From assembly GCA_001462345.1 (NCBI GenBank), contig LIUM01000046.1, positions 124,001 through 188,000 of the forward strand: a stretch of DNA of 64,000 nt, given 5' to 3'. The position numbers and the translations under genes were made by a program. The stretch comes from Fibrobacteria bacterium AD312 (lineage in GTDB: Bacteria; Fibrobacterota; Fibrobacteria; Fibrobacterales; Fibrobacteraceae). Positions 26,842 through 36,043 of the stretch are shown here, in pieces (positions within the stretch are counted from its first letter, which is position 1; each line of letters opens with the position of its first letter). Below the pieces are notes generated by a model that was not told the DNA's origin, did not search any database, and worked only from the letters and a program-made list of their open reading frames with translations.

Positions 26842-27672
26842 ATGGATTTTCTTTGGGTTTTATTCGCTTTAATATATCGGTTCTTTTATAAAATGAATCG
26901 ATTCGTTTTTTTGCGTCCTCAAAAGCCTCTTCAGAAATCCAAACTAATTATTATAGGTTCTTATCTTATGGGAGGCGCGGGGAAAACGCCTTTCACTCTG
27001 TATCTTGCTAAATCTTTCTTAAAAGAAAATTTCACCGTCGCCATTTTATGTCATTCTAAAGCAATGGATGAGTATGAGTGGTTACAACAAGAAGCTTTAG
27101 ATGCAAAAGTCTTTTCAACAAAGAATCGCTTTCGCTTAGCCAAAAAAATAGATGGACTATTCGATATTATTATTGCTGATGATGGTTTTGAAGATTTTAG
27201 ACTCTCTGCCCATCATAAAATCGCTCTCCAATGGGGCGAATTTGCTCATGATATAATTGATTTATTCCCATCAGGTTATTGTCGTAGCCTTAAAAAGGAT
27301 CACCCTGATGTAACGATGACTCTTTATTGTGGAAATTCTTTTATTGACCCCGATCTTGTTTTCTCTATTTCTGAAATAAAAAATGAACAGGGAGATTCTT
27401 TAAATAAGAGGGCCACGGCCATGTGTGGCATTGGAAATCCAGATCGCTTCTTTTCTGATCTTCAAGATTTTGGAATCACCATAGAAAAGAAAATCATCCG
27501 TCCAGATCATGATCGTAAATTTGAGCTGATGCTTAAAAAAGAACTCTTACTTGGCAAACCTATTGTCATTACAGAAAAAGATTGCTGCCGTCTAACTCTA
27601 GAAACAAGAAAAATCCCGCTTGTTTTTGTCGCCAAACAAAAACTTTCTGTATTACATGATTTCAAACTATGA
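26842..27672 (+). CDS. lpxK: Tetraacyldisaccharide 4'-kinase (LpxK-like)
   Basis: The 276-residue product has an N-terminal hydrophobic helix, a Walker A motif GGAGKTP, the LpxK-type DDGFEDF segment, GIGNPDRFF, PDHD and VITEKD. LpxK phosphorylates the lipid A disaccharide at the inner-membrane face. The protein is shorter than typical LpxK (about 320-350 residues) and the region after the P-loop (HSKAMDEYEW in place of the usual SRGYG) is divergent, so activity could differ. It overlaps the radical SAM gene by four bases. Confidence 0.82.
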   Translation: MDFLWVLFALIYRFFYKMNRFVFLRPQKPLQKSKLIIIGSYLMGGAGKTPFTLYLAKSFLKENFTVAILCHSKAMDEYEWLQQEALDAKVFSTKNRFRLAKKIDGLFDIIIADDGFEDFRLSAHHKIALQWGEFAHDIIDLFPSGYCRSLKKDHPDVTMTLYCGNSFIDPDLVFSISEIKNEQGDSLNKRATAMCGIGNPDRFFSDLQDFGITIEKKIIRPDHDRKFELMLKKELLLGKPIVITEKDCCRLTLETRKIPLVFVAKQKLSVLHDFKL

Positions 27673-28535
27673 AATATGCCTATATAGAAATTGCAAATGC
27701 CTGCAATTTAAATTGTAGCTTTTGTCCTTATTCTCAAAAAACGCATTCCCCTTCATGGATGAGTGTAGAGTTGTTTTCTAAAATCATAGATGATATCAAA
27801 AATCATGTAGAAGAAATCTACCTACATGTTTTGGGAGAACCATTATTACACCCAAACCTAAATATTTTCTTAGAAATTGCGAAAAAAGCCCACCTATGCG
27901 TGAATATCACCACAAATGGAACTCTCATTAAAAAGAATCATCAGCTATTATTAGAATCTACAGTTGTTAGGCAAATCAATTTTTCTGTACATGCTTTAGA
28001 AGAATGGAACAATCAGGAAAAAGCGTTATCTGCGTTAAATGATATGCTTCTCTTTGCACAAGAAGCGGCTGAAAAACGCCCCGATCTCTATATTAATTTT
28101 AGACTTTGGAATATCCAAAAAGAGAATTCTTCTCATTGGAATAGACTCGTTTCTAGCCAATTGGAATCCACTTTTCATTGTGACCTTTCCTCACATGATT
28201 TTTCTATTCGCCACAAAAGCTTTCCGCTTCAAAATCGGATTTATCTTCATTTTGACACTCGCTTTGAATGGCCCGATGGCAAACAAGAAGGGCTCTCTAC
28301 AAAAGGCACTTGTAAAGCCCTCGATTCTCATATAGGCATTTTATGTGATGGGCGTGTTGTCGCTTGTTGTTTGGATCATAATGGAAATCTCGAACTAGGA
28401 AAGCTTCCTAAACAAACACTAAGCTCTATTTTATCTAGCCCAAGAGCTGTTGCCATGAAACAGGGGTTCAAAGAAAAGAAACTGGTAGAACCTTTTTGCC
28501 AAAGCTGTGGATTTTGTAAGCGTTTTAAGGTTTAA
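27669..28535 (+). CDS. Radical SAM/SPASM domain protein
   Basis: A 288-residue enzyme with the radical SAM cluster motif CNLNCSFC near the N-terminus and an HVLGEPLLHP segment akin to the GGEP motif. The Cys-rich C-terminus (GTCKAL, GRVVACCLD, CQSCGFC) looks like a SPASM-type auxiliary cluster domain. Substrate unknown. It is translationally coupled to lpxK, which could hint at envelope lipid or peptide modification, but that is only context. No small peptide gene is evident beside it. Confidence 0.8.
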   Translation: MKYAYIEIANACNLNCSFCPYSQKTHSPSWMSVELFSKIIDDIKNHVEEIYLHVLGEPLLHPNLNIFLEIAKKAHLCVNITTNGTLIKKNHQLLLESTVVRQINFSVHALEEWNNQEKALSALNDMLLFAQEAAEKRPDLYINFRLWNIQKENSSHWNRLVSSQLESTFHCDLSSHDFSIRHKSFPLQNRIYLHFDTRFEWPDGKQEGLSTKGTCKALDSHIGILCDGRVVACCLDHNGNLELGKLPKQTLSSILSSPRAVAMKQGFKEKKLVEPFCQSCGFCKRFKV

Positions 28536-28837
28536 TTTTAACAAGCTTCTAAAAATGTTTTATTTTTTACTTTAATGATTTTCTAAAAATTGGTTAACGA
28601 AAGACAAAATCAAATTGATCAAGCAAAAGCAGGCGCTTAAAATCGCGACAATTCAATAAGCCGAATATTGCGGTCAAGCTTGCTTGAGCATAATTGAGGC
28701 GAGAATTGGCACAAAGTACAATATTGATGATTGGTAATATTTGCTACTTTGAACAACGAACTATTGCGAAGATTCAAAACTATTTTGGCCGTAAATGAAT
28801 TTTTAGAGTTGTCTTTATTTATAATGCAGGTATTTTT
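28536..28837. other. Intergenic region between radical SAM gene and glmM
   Basis: About 300 bases with no gene. A short inverted segment (CAAGCTTGCTTG at 28674-28685) is present, but I see no clear terminator or riboswitch. The glmM promoter must lie here. Confidence 0.4.
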
Positions 28838-30178
28838 ATGTCAAAATTAATGCGCTCTGTATCAGGTATTCGTGGTATCGTTGGCGATTCTCTCACCCCG
28901 ACCACACTTCTTTCTCACGTAAAAGCGTTTTTAGAAATCACCAAAGCAAAAAAAATTGTAATTGGTCGAGACTCTAGACCCACGGGAGAAGCCATTTCAA
29001 CTTTTGTCACTGCATTTTGTCGTTTAGCAGGAACTGAAGTGATTGATGCAGGCCTAAGTACCACCCCGACAGTTGAAATTTTAGTCACAGAAATGAAAGC
29101 CGATGGCGGTATCATCATTACAGCAAGTCATAATCCAGTGGAGTGGAACGCTCTTAAATTTTTAGACCGTAATGGACTATTTTTAGGTCCAAATGATGTG
29201 GAATCCCTATTTAATATAGCAGATCAAGGTGATTTTAAATTCCCTGATTACACTCAAGTAGCAACTAGCGCCATTCTCAAAGAGGCCGATGAAATTCATA
29301 TTAATGGGACTTTAGGGATTGAATTTGTAGACACTCAAGCGATAAAAAACAAGCGTTTCAAAGTGGCAATAGATGCCGTAAATGGAGCAGGATCTTTTAT
29401 TCTACCTCGCTTACTAAAAGCCCTAAATTGTGAAGTCGTTCAAATCCATTGCAGCCCTAATGGAAAATTTCCAAGAGGCGCAGAACCTCTTCCTGAAAAT
29501 TTAAGCGATCTCTCTAAAGCTGTTTTAGAGCATCACTGTGACGTTGGTTTTGCTCTTGATCCTGATGCCGATCGCTGTGCTTTAGTCGATGGTAATGGCA
29601 ATGCTATTGGAGAAGAATACACCCTTGCTATTGCCATGGAAGAAGTGCTTTCTCAAAAGAAAGGCTCTGTATGTGTAAACCTTTCTACCTCTCGAATGAA
29701 CGAAGATGTCGCTCAAAAGTATGGATGCGTTTGTACTCGAGCTAAAGTGGGCGAGATCAATGTTAGTCTTCAAATGATGCAAGAAAAATGCATTATTGGT
29801 GGTGAAGGAAACGGCGGAGTCATACTTCCTGCTCTTCATTATGGCCGTGACTCTCTTGTCGCTGCCGCTCTAGTTCTCAGTTGGATGGCTCGTCATCATG
29901 GCGGCCCAGAAAAGTTTGTGAGCGAAAATCCTAGCTATTTCATGCCTAAAAAGAAATTCAATTTAAGCAACAAGCCATTGAGTAGCATTTTAGAAGAAGT
30001 GAAAGTTGAATTTAAAGATTGGGAAATGGACTCAAGAGATGGTCTTCGTTTTGCAAAAAACAAATCCTGGGTTCACGTACGCGCTTCTAATACAGAACCC
30101 GTTCTTCGCGTCATTGCAGAAGCCCCATCAGAAAATGAGGCCAATGATTTATGCAAAAGAGTAGAACAACATATCTAA
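28838..30178 (+). CDS. glmM: Phosphoglucosamine mutase
   Basis: A 446-residue alpha-D-phosphohexomutase with the phosphoserine loop TASHNP, the metal loop DPDADR, the sugar-binding GEGNGG and the phosphate-binding RASNTEPVLR. Length and the start SVSGIRGIVGDSLTP fit the GlmM-like enzymes of the Bacteroidetes/Fibrobacter type, which convert glucosamine-6-phosphate to glucosamine-1-phosphate for UDP-GlcNAc. A phosphomannomutase activity cannot be excluded from sequence. Confidence 0.88.
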   Translation: MSKLMRSVSGIRGIVGDSLTPTTLLSHVKAFLEITKAKKIVIGRDSRPTGEAISTFVTAFCRLAGTEVIDAGLSTTPTVEILVTEMKADGGIIITASHNPVEWNALKFLDRNGLFLGPNDVESLFNIADQGDFKFPDYTQVATSAILKEADEIHINGTLGIEFVDTQAIKNKRFKVAIDAVNGAGSFILPRLLKALNCEVVQIHCSPNGKFPRGAEPLPENLSDLSKAVLEHHCDVGFALDPDADRCALVDGNGNAIGEEYTLAIAMEEVLSQKKGSVCVNLSTSRMNEDVAQKYGCVCTRAKVGEINVSLQMMQEKCIIGGEGNGGVILPALHYGRDSLVAAALVLSWMARHHGGPEKFVSENPSYFMPKKKFNLSNKPLSSILEEVKVEFKDWEMDSRDGLRFAKNKSWVHVRASNTEPVLRVIAEAPSENEANDLCKRVEQHI

Positions 30179-30194
30179 TTTAAGATAGCCTTTA

Positions 30195-30962
30195 TTAAAA
30201 TGGTTGATCCATATAAATAACAGGCCTATCTTCAATAGTTGTAATTACAGTATCACGGGAGATTCCTGTGGAGTCATCATAATCTTCTTCACCCAAAGGA
30301 AAAGTAGATTCTGTTAATGTTTTCGTTCTATAATCATAGGAACTTATGGATGCGCTGCAACACGTTCGATGACTTGATGAAGCATACACTAATATCCAAT
30401 TCCCATTTTCATAAGAATATTCATTCACCGCCTCCCCTCTCATATATTCATAATTAATTACAATATGACCATCTTGAATTGAAACAGAAAAATTAGATTC
30501 ATCATAACCATCGAACAATAAATCATTATCCATATCTTCAAAAGAATCTATCGCATAAAACGATTGTTTTATTAATCGATATTTTCCTTCTCGATACTCA
30601 TAAATAGCAAGGTTTCTCAGAAAGCTACCATTATTTCCTATAATAGGCGTATTATAGCCAACAACGTAACATAAACTATCTATACCTGTAATCTCTCCCG
30701 AATTGACGCTCACTTCATACCATAATTTAGGCAAAAATGCCTCTAAGGTACGCGCTTCCTTTATTACAATACTATCTCCATACTCATTATTTTGATATAG
30801 ACTTAGCCTTTTTTTATAAGCATTCTGCTTTTCATTATAATTCTTCCATGCTTGTTTTGGCAATAATTTCATCTGTGAATAAAGATGTTTAAGAATCTTT
30901 TTATTTGGAGAAAAATCAATTTTTATTTCTTCTTCCTTTGGCTCATAATAAGGGGGCTTCAA
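30195..30962 (-). pseudogene. 5'-truncated secreted-protein gene cut by the ISL3 element
   Basis: The frame encodes 255 residues of a beta-rich protein (SLCYVVGYNTP, LLFDGYDESNFSVSIQDGH) whose reading frame runs into the left inverted repeat of the insertion sequence. The only start there is a TTG lying within that repeat. The product has no signal peptide, unlike similar proteins of this genome, so the original 5' end was probably lost on insertion. On the far side of the element (about 32110-32140, minus strand) there is a GGAG but no signal-peptide frame. The family is not recognised. Confidence 0.6.
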
Positions 30963-32109
30963 GATATTGTGTGGGTAGTCTAGATATTTTCTAACTTTTC
31001 TTGCATGAGAGATACCGAATTATATGCCCAGATTCTTGGAGTTCAATCTCCTTGGAATGTTGATTGTGTAGACTTCCTCAAGGACAAGAAGGAAGTTTGT
31101 GTAACTGTGTCATTATCTAAAGCAGGCTATTGTTGTCCTGAATGCGGTAAGCCCTGCAATGGTTATGATGTGAAAAGACGGCGTTGTCGACATCTAGATA
31201 CCTGTCAGTATTCGACTTTCATTGAGGCTGATCTTCCTCGTGTTGAATGCAAGGAACATGGCATTCATTCCGTAGGCGTCCCATGGGCTGAAGAAAAATC
31301 CCGCTTCACGATTCTCCTTGAACGTTTTGTGATCGACCTATTGCATGAGGCCCCTATCAGTGTTATTGCAAGATGGACAGGGCTCTCATGGAGTCAAGTG
31401 GATGGCATTCAGTCAAGAGCCGTTTCCCGTGGATTAGCGAGAAAGAAGAAAGAGCCCGTGCAAGATATAGGTGTTGATGAAACCTCGTCAAAGAAAGGAC
31501 ACAACTATTTGACGATTGTTCATGACAAGGCTACTGGAAATGTAATCCATGTTGGCATTCGTAGGAATACAGAAACAATAGACAACTTCTACGAAGCATG
31601 GCAAGACCATTTATGGCCAGCGTTTATTGGCAGTGCAAAAAAATGGTTGAAGGACGCTGACTCCAAGATATGCTTTGATAGATTCCATGTCGCAGGCTTT
31701 TTTGGTAAGGCCGTAGATCAGGTTCGTAAACGCGAACACCATGATCTAAAGACAGATGGAAATGATTTGCTAAAGGGGACTAAATATGATTGGCTTCGAA
31801 ATGGAAATACAAAACGAAAACATGGGCAGAGAAGGCATGGCGCAATCTTTTTGGCTGGATGTGTAGAAGCAGGTTATCACCAATGGTTAATCTTGCAAAA
31901 TCACTTAAAAAGCATTTTTATGGAATCATGAACTCAATTATGCTTGGCATTGATAATGGAATGGCCGAAAGCATAAACTCGAAGATTCAGAAGGTGAAGA
32001 AGATGGCGTGTGGGTTTAGGAATATCAAGCGTTTCTAGAATGCGATAATGTTTCACTTTGGTGGACTTGATCTCTATCCCGCTTTACCCACACAATAGTT
32101 GGAAGCCCC
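30953..32109 (+). mobile_element. Decayed ISL3-family insertion sequence
   Basis: The element is about 1157 bases with 25-base terminal inverted repeats: 30953-30977 and 32085-32109 match at 22 of 25 positions, both beginning GGGGCTTC and containing TATTGTGTGGGTA. It carries a single ISL3 transposase gene broken by a frameshift/deletion and a premature stop. I find no clear 8-base target duplication (AATAAG on the left, AATATT on the right), so rearrangement may have followed insertion. It interrupts the gene at 30195-30962. Confidence 0.88.
31005..32098 (+). pseudogene. ISL3 transposase, frameshifted and prematurely stopped
   Basis: The first part has an N-terminal zinc-binding region (CCPECGKPC, then ECKEHG), a helix-turn-helix-like segment (APISVIARWTGLSWSQV) and the DDE region beginning IGVDETSSKKGH, with CFDRFHV as the second Asp. 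After KGTKYDWLRN near 31800 the frame is lost. The proper C-terminal half continues one frame over (TKTWAEKAWRNLFGW to GMAESINSKIQ with the catalytic Glu), implying an internal deletion of some 20-30 codons. A TAG at 32036-32038 then interrupts the conserved ending before FHFGGLDLYP. The enzyme should be inactive. Confidence 0.88.
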
Positions 32110-32186
32110 AATATTTTTTTTAATTTATCTCCAATTCTTTCTTCTTTTCTTATAGATGTCCCTCTTCAGCAGACTTTTTTAGATAT

Positions 32187-32215
32187 AAAAAATCGACCTT
32201 TTATGGCCGATTTTA
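32187..32215. terminator. Terminator after the poly-Ser lipoprotein gene
   Basis: An AAAATCG.CC/GG.CGATTTT stem with one mismatch (around 32190-32213) is bounded by A- and T-rich arms, 30 bases past the stop of the minus-strand lipoprotein gene. Confidence 0.65.
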
Positions 32216-32244
32216 ATAACGTTTCTTTTTATTTTAACTAGACA

Positions 32245-33261
32245 CTATTTTGCTTGAGCAGGGCACACCGCTGTCACCAATTTTGATGTCACTTCAAGTG
32301 TATCTGCAAATCCAAGACGATTACTTGCAATCAAACGCCATTGTAATTCATCGCCTTCTATTTTTGGAATAGAATCTGTTATTAATATTTTAGTATAACC
32401 ACCATCAGTAAGTTGCGGGCACTGTATTTCTTTTTTATTACATGGATCAAACTCAAATATTTCGCATCCATAACCTAGAGACATGTCTCTATTAAAAATA
32501 GGTGACTCGGTATCTGTTATAATTTCAATATCCCAATCGGCATTATCATTTTGAAAATGAGACATTACGGGAACACCATGCTGACCAGAAATGCCATAAT
32601 ATAGCGTGTCCAATGAAGCTAAAATAGCTTCTTTATTTATAATTTCAACAGTTGGTACAATCGATTCTTCACCATAAATGGCGTTTTCAGTATAATTCAA
32701 GTAAACGGTATCTTTATATCTAATTGTTGGAGTCACATATGTATCATCCAAATTATAAAGCGAATCTCCTGGACATACTACTATAGAGTCAAAAGACATC
32801 TCTCTTATAGGTACTATGAAACCGCATCCGTCTACCGTGATTAACGAATCAAGTTTATACAAAGGAGAATAAACCCTTTCATTTCCAACAAAGCCGGCAC
32901 AAACCAAATAATCTAAAGTGAATGATGTCGAATCAATTATTGTATCTCTCTTCCCTTCTCCATTCTCTTCTATCCAAGAAAATGTATTTAGTGTATCATT
33001 ACAAACCTGTATTTTTTTACATTGTTTTACTTCTTCGCTTGAAGAAGATTTTATCTCTTCTCCCGAAGAATTCTTTGTCTCTTCGCTTGAAGAAGATTTT
33101 ATCTCTTCTCCCGAAGAATTCTTTGTCTCCTCGCTTGAAGAAGATAATATCGCATCACTCGAAGAAGATTTTGTTTCTTCAACCGTTGAATCTTCTGATG
33201 TTAGACAGCCAAACAAACCTAAAGTAAATATTGAAACAATAACAATAATAAACTTTTTCAT
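32245..33261 (-). CDS. Lipoprotein with repeated Ser/Glu linker
   Basis: The 338-residue product starts behind AAAGGGG and has a lipoprotein signal (TLGLFGC). Residues about 25-85 are a poly-Ser/Glu linker in which the 16-residue unit SSSEETKNSSGEEIKS is repeated. The rest is a beta-rich, Cys-containing domain (VQVCNDTLNTF-like start after QCKKI, later CPGDSLYNLDDT and CEIFEFDPCNKK) of no recognised family. Such linkers space a surface domain from the membrane in Fibrobacter lipoproteins. It sits directly beyond the insertion sequence in the accessory patch. Confidence 0.75.
   Translation of the reverse strand: MKKFIIVIVSIFTLGLFGCLTSEDSTVEETKSSSSDAILSSSSEETKNSSGEEIKSSSSEETKNSSGEEIKSSSSEEVKQCKKIQVCNDTLNTFSWIEENGEGKRDTIIDSTSFTLDYLVCAGFVGNERVYSPLYKLDSLITVDGCGFIVPIREMSFDSIVVCPGDSLYNLDDTYVTPTIRYKDTVYLNYTENAIYGEESIVPTVEIINKEAILASLDTLYYGISGQHGVPVMSHFQNDNADWDIEIITDTESPIFNRDMSLGYGCEIFEFDPCNKKEIQCPQLTDGGYTKILITDSIPKIEGDELQWRLIASNRLGFADTLEVTSKLVTAVCPAQAK
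33032..33127 (-). repeat. 48-bp tandem repeat in the lipoprotein linker
   Basis: Two identical 48-base units (33032-33079 and 33080-33127) plus a partial, diverged third unit encode the Ser/Glu linker of the lipoprotein. The unit is a multiple of three, so copy-number change would lengthen or shorten the linker without a frameshift. Confidence 0.9.
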
Positions 33262-33728
33262 AAGATAATCCCCTTTATAGAATTAAGTGTTGTTCTATTC
33301 ATTTCTAAATAATTATATATTCATAAATAAACTTGTTTTATTACACACACATCAATGTAATTTATCATAATATAAAACAAATGATTACCTATTTCACTTC
33401 ATTACAAAAAGGCGTGATTTTCAATTCTCAATTTCTGTAATATTTAATTTTTGTAACTGGTTTTATGTTTTATTATTAAGCTGTCGCAGTAAATTTTACC
33501 ATCCTTTAAAAGACTAACTATCTATGGGAATCGAGTGTTATTGTCTTGTTTTGAATTTGATTTAAAATATTTCGAATTTAAGCTGATTTAGTCGTTTATC
33601 TTACGAAAACCTGTTGCTTTGTACATTAGTTGAGTTGCTTATTTAATGGAGAATCAGATAGACTTAACATTTATCACAAAAAAAATCTTAATGTATCCCA
33701 CAAATAAAAAAAGAGATATATTCAATAT
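33262..33728. other. AT-rich intergenic region
   Basis: About 470 bases between divergent lipoprotein genes. It must carry both promoters. I see no coding frame, RNA gene or strong hairpin in it. Confidence 0.5.
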
Positions 33729-34085
33729 ATGAATTTACTACAAAAAACATCATTTATCCTTATTTCTATTTTGGCTATTTCATTATTTACTAGTTGCAGT
33801 GGTGAATGCGAGAACGAAGATCCTACTGCAAGAATAGTTAATAATGGAACAGACAAAGCAAGCGTTCAAATCAAAACTTCAGAAGGAAATACTATTAATA
33901 TCAATAATGTAGATCCTGGAAAAACTTCACCTTATTCTTCTTATGCGCCAGGTTTGGTCACCTACACAATTACTGTTTCTGACGTTGACTATGTAGAAAC
34001 GGTCCAAATGGATGTCTGTAACACTTATGATATTATAATTGATGCAGAAAATGTCATCACGACAAACGTAGACTGTGATGACTAA
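33729..34085 (+). CDS. Small lipoprotein of unknown function
   Basis: The 118-residue product has a lipoprotein signal (ISLFTSC) and a mature part of about 95 residues predicted as beta strands (ARIVNNGTDKASVQIKT, VTYTITVSDVDYVETVQM), resembling a small immunoglobulin-like fold. Three further Cys may form disulfides. The ribosome site is weak (AGAGA). No family recognised. Confidence 0.65.
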   Translation: MNLLQKTSFILISILAISLFTSCSGECENEDPTARIVNNGTDKASVQIKTSEGNTININNVDPGKTSPYSSYAPGLVTYTITVSDVDYVETVQMDVCNTYDIIIDAENVITTNVDCDD

Positions 34086-34168
34086 AAAACACCTAAGTTA
34101 TGTAGTCTATGTTTTAAAACAAACCAAATAAGCGTTTAATTCATAAACAAAAATGTTTCTTTTTGAAT

Positions 34169-34197
34169 AGCTCCTTTTTAAAAAGGGGCTTTTTTTC
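34169..34197 (+). terminator. Terminator between the small lipoprotein gene and hsp20
   Basis: The hairpin AGCTCCTTTTTAAAAAGGGGCT (arms 34169-34179 and 34180-34190, one G-T pair) is followed by seven T. It lies about 85 bases after the lipoprotein stop. Confidence 0.8.
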
Positions 34198-34231
34198 TTT
34201 TATTCGATTAAACCTACCCATTTCAAAGTAT

Positions 34232-34247
34232 TGGCATCACATTTGCT
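34232..34247 (+). promoter_or_regulatory. Sigma-54-type (-24/-12) promoter of hsp20
   Basis: TGGCATCACATTTGCT has the GG and GC dinucleotides exactly 10 bases apart and matches the -24/-12 consensus at nearly every fixed position (T instead of C after GGCA). It lies 50 bases before the Hsp20 start codon and no sigma-70 pair with proper spacing is seen there. Confidence 0.6.
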
Positions 34248-34296
34248 TTATACCTATCAGAAACAAGAAGTTTATACAATCATAAGGAGATACACC

Positions 34297-34659
34297 ATGT
34301 TAACGAATCAACTTGTACCAAGTACTTTTTTTGGATTAAAAGATTTCTTTAATAACTTTGAGGATTCAAAAACTACGTTTCCTGCCGCCGCTATTTACGA
34401 AGCAGAAAACGGTTATACTTTAGAAGTAGAGCTTCCTGGAGTTAAAAAAGAAGACGTCTCCATCGAAATGGAAAGGAATGTTCTTACCATTAAAGGCTCC
34501 CGCAAACGTGGAGAAACAGAAACAACCTACGAACGTTCCTTCCGCGTGGCAGATCAAATCGATTCTGATAATGTCACTGCGGTAATGGAAGACGGTGTAC
34601 TTCGTGTCTCTTTAAATAAGAAGAAAGAGTCCGAAGCGAAAAAAATTGTTATCCAATAA
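34297..34659 (+). CDS. Small heat-shock protein Hsp20/IbpA family
   Basis: I choose ATG 34297 (MLTNQLVPSTFFG), which has AAGGAG eight bases upstream; an upstream in-frame start overlaps the promoter. The 120-residue product has an alpha-crystallin domain from about residue 30 (YEAENGYTLEVELPGVKKED, VLTIKGSRK) to the end (VLRVSLNKKKESEAKKIVIQ, with a C-terminal IxI-like motif). It is an ATP-independent holdase that binds unfolding proteins. A sigma-54-type promoter precedes it. Confidence 0.93.
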   Translation: MLTNQLVPSTFFGLKDFFNNFEDSKTTFPAAAIYEAENGYTLEVELPGVKKEDVSIEMERNVLTIKGSRKRGETETTYERSFRVADQIDSDNVTAVMEDGVLRVSLNKKKESEAKKIVIQ

Positions 34660-34672
34660 AAGACACAAAGCC

Positions 34673-34707
34673 AAATGAAGTCCTTCGAAAGAAGGGCTTC
34701 ATTTTTT
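34673..34707. terminator. Bidirectional terminator between hsp20 and the TolC-like gene
   Basis: AAATGAAGTCCTTC (34673-34686) pairs with GAAGGGCTTCATTT (34691-34704) and ends in a T-run. The two genes converge on it. Confidence 0.85.
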
Positions 34708-36031
34708 AAAATGCCGCTCGATACAAATCAATTCGCTTTCTCATCAATAGACTATTATACTTTGCACTATTTAAATTGAGTTGCGCCGATTCCAGTTTAT
34801 TTTTTTGTTCTAAAAAATCGGTATAAGAAATCATACCCATTATTCTTTGCTCTTCAACAACACGGTATGCTTCTTCTTCAGACTCTTTTTGCAAAAGAGC
34901 TGCTTCCCATTGAAGATCCGCTGACTTTGCATTTAAGTATAGAGTCTCTATTACATTTTCCAAATTCTTTTCTGTTTCTCTTTTATTTAATTGAGCTTGT
35001 GTCACTCCTATTTGAGCCTGCAAAACATTCGCCGTTTCTACGCCATTATCTATAATAGGAATACTGACACCTAATGAGATACTATGTGTATACCCATTTT
35101 TCATTTGATTACCATAAGCATTAGATTCCCATGCCGTTAAACCTGTCGACGCCGAAGCGCCAAGAGAAACTTTTATAGAACTCGTTTTAGAGGCTATCAA
35201 TTTTTCTTTTTCTGAAACTAAGACGTTAATACTATCTGCTTGTAACCCTGGATTTTTTTGCCTCACTTCCACTAATAATTTTTCTAACGGAATTAATTCA
35301 GGAATGTCTAAAGGAGTAGAGACGTCCCACTTAGGCGCTACAATTTCAAAAGAATCTTCTCTCGGAATTTCTAATAACTGTCTTAAAGTAGTCTTTTGAT
35401 TTTCAAGCGTTTGTTCTGCAACAAGAGCTGCACTCTTTTTCTGTGCGAGTTCCGATTTAGCTAAAACAAAATCTTTTTGAGTCGCGCTCCCGACATCATA
35501 TAAATACTGAATTCTCTTTAATTCTTCTTCTGCTAAAAGGAGTGCCGACCGAGCCACTTGTATGTTTTCTTGAGCAGCGAGCAGAGAAATATAAGCATTT
35601 AGAACAGACTCTTGAATACTAAGCCACATTTGTTCTGTTTCAAAAGAAGAACTTTGTTTTTTCAATGTATTACTTTGAATATTCAAATTAGTAGCGCCAC
35701 CATCCCATAAATTCATGGAACTAGAAATTCCTAAACTCAAGCGGTAATGATCTTGAGCGCCTGATTGAAAAGGACTATCGTAAAGAGAATTATTGACACT
35801 CGCTGATAAATCAGGATACCTGCTATTTTTTGCTTTCCTTAAAGAAATAGAAGCAGATTCTTCATTTAATTTAGATGATTGTAATTTTAAGCTCGCTTTT
35901 TTCGCTTGATTAATACAATCTTCAAGGGTCCATGCGGTTGAAGAGGCAAAAACTGATAAACTGCCCAAAAGAAACAGAAAAATAATGGTACGCGTTAAAA
36001 GAATCATATTTTTTAGATGATTCAAATACAT
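34706..36031 (-). CDS. TolC-family outer-membrane efflux protein
   Basis: I start at ATG 36031 (MYLNHLKNMILL) with GGA upstream, giving a signal peptide ending near VFASS. The mature 410 or so residues show the two-repeat TolC pattern: LEDCINQAKKASLKLQSSKL, long coiled-coil helices, and VSIPIIDNGVETANVLQAQI in the second half. It would form the trimeric exit duct of a type I secretion or RND/MFS efflux system. No inner-membrane or adaptor gene is adjacent; the upstream gene encodes an LRAT-domain protein whose stop overlaps the leader. Confidence 0.85.
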   Translation of the reverse strand: MYLNHLKNMILLTRTIIFLFLLGSLSVFASSTAWTLEDCINQAKKASLKLQSSKLNEESASISLRKAKNSRYPDLSASVNNSLYDSPFQSGAQDHYRLSLGISSSMNLWDGGATNLNIQSNTLKKQSSSFETEQMWLSIQESVLNAYISLLAAQENIQVARSALLLAEEELKRIQYLYDVGSATQKDFVLAKSELAQKKSAALVAEQTLENQKTTLRQLLEIPREDSFEIVAPKWDVSTPLDIPELIPLEKLLVEVRQKNPGLQADSINVLVSEKEKLIASKTSSIKVSLGASASTGLTAWESNAYGNQMKNGYTHSISLGVSIPIIDNGVETANVLQAQIGVTQAQLNKRETEKNLENVIETLYLNAKSADLQWEAALLQKESEEEAYRVVEEQRIMGMISYTDFLEQKNKLESAQLNLNSAKYNSLLMRKRIDLYRAAF

Positions 36032-36043
36032 GAATGGTTCCAA

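Noticed and set aside
28670-28690. Palindrome near CAAGCTTGCTTG before glmM
   Set aside because: Short, without a T-run, and not repeated elsewhere in the window; no function can be assigned.
32918-33268. Plus-strand open frames of 101-116 codons opposite the poly-Ser lipoprotein
   Set aside because: They are antisense readings of the Ser/Glu repeat of the true gene, without ribosome sites.
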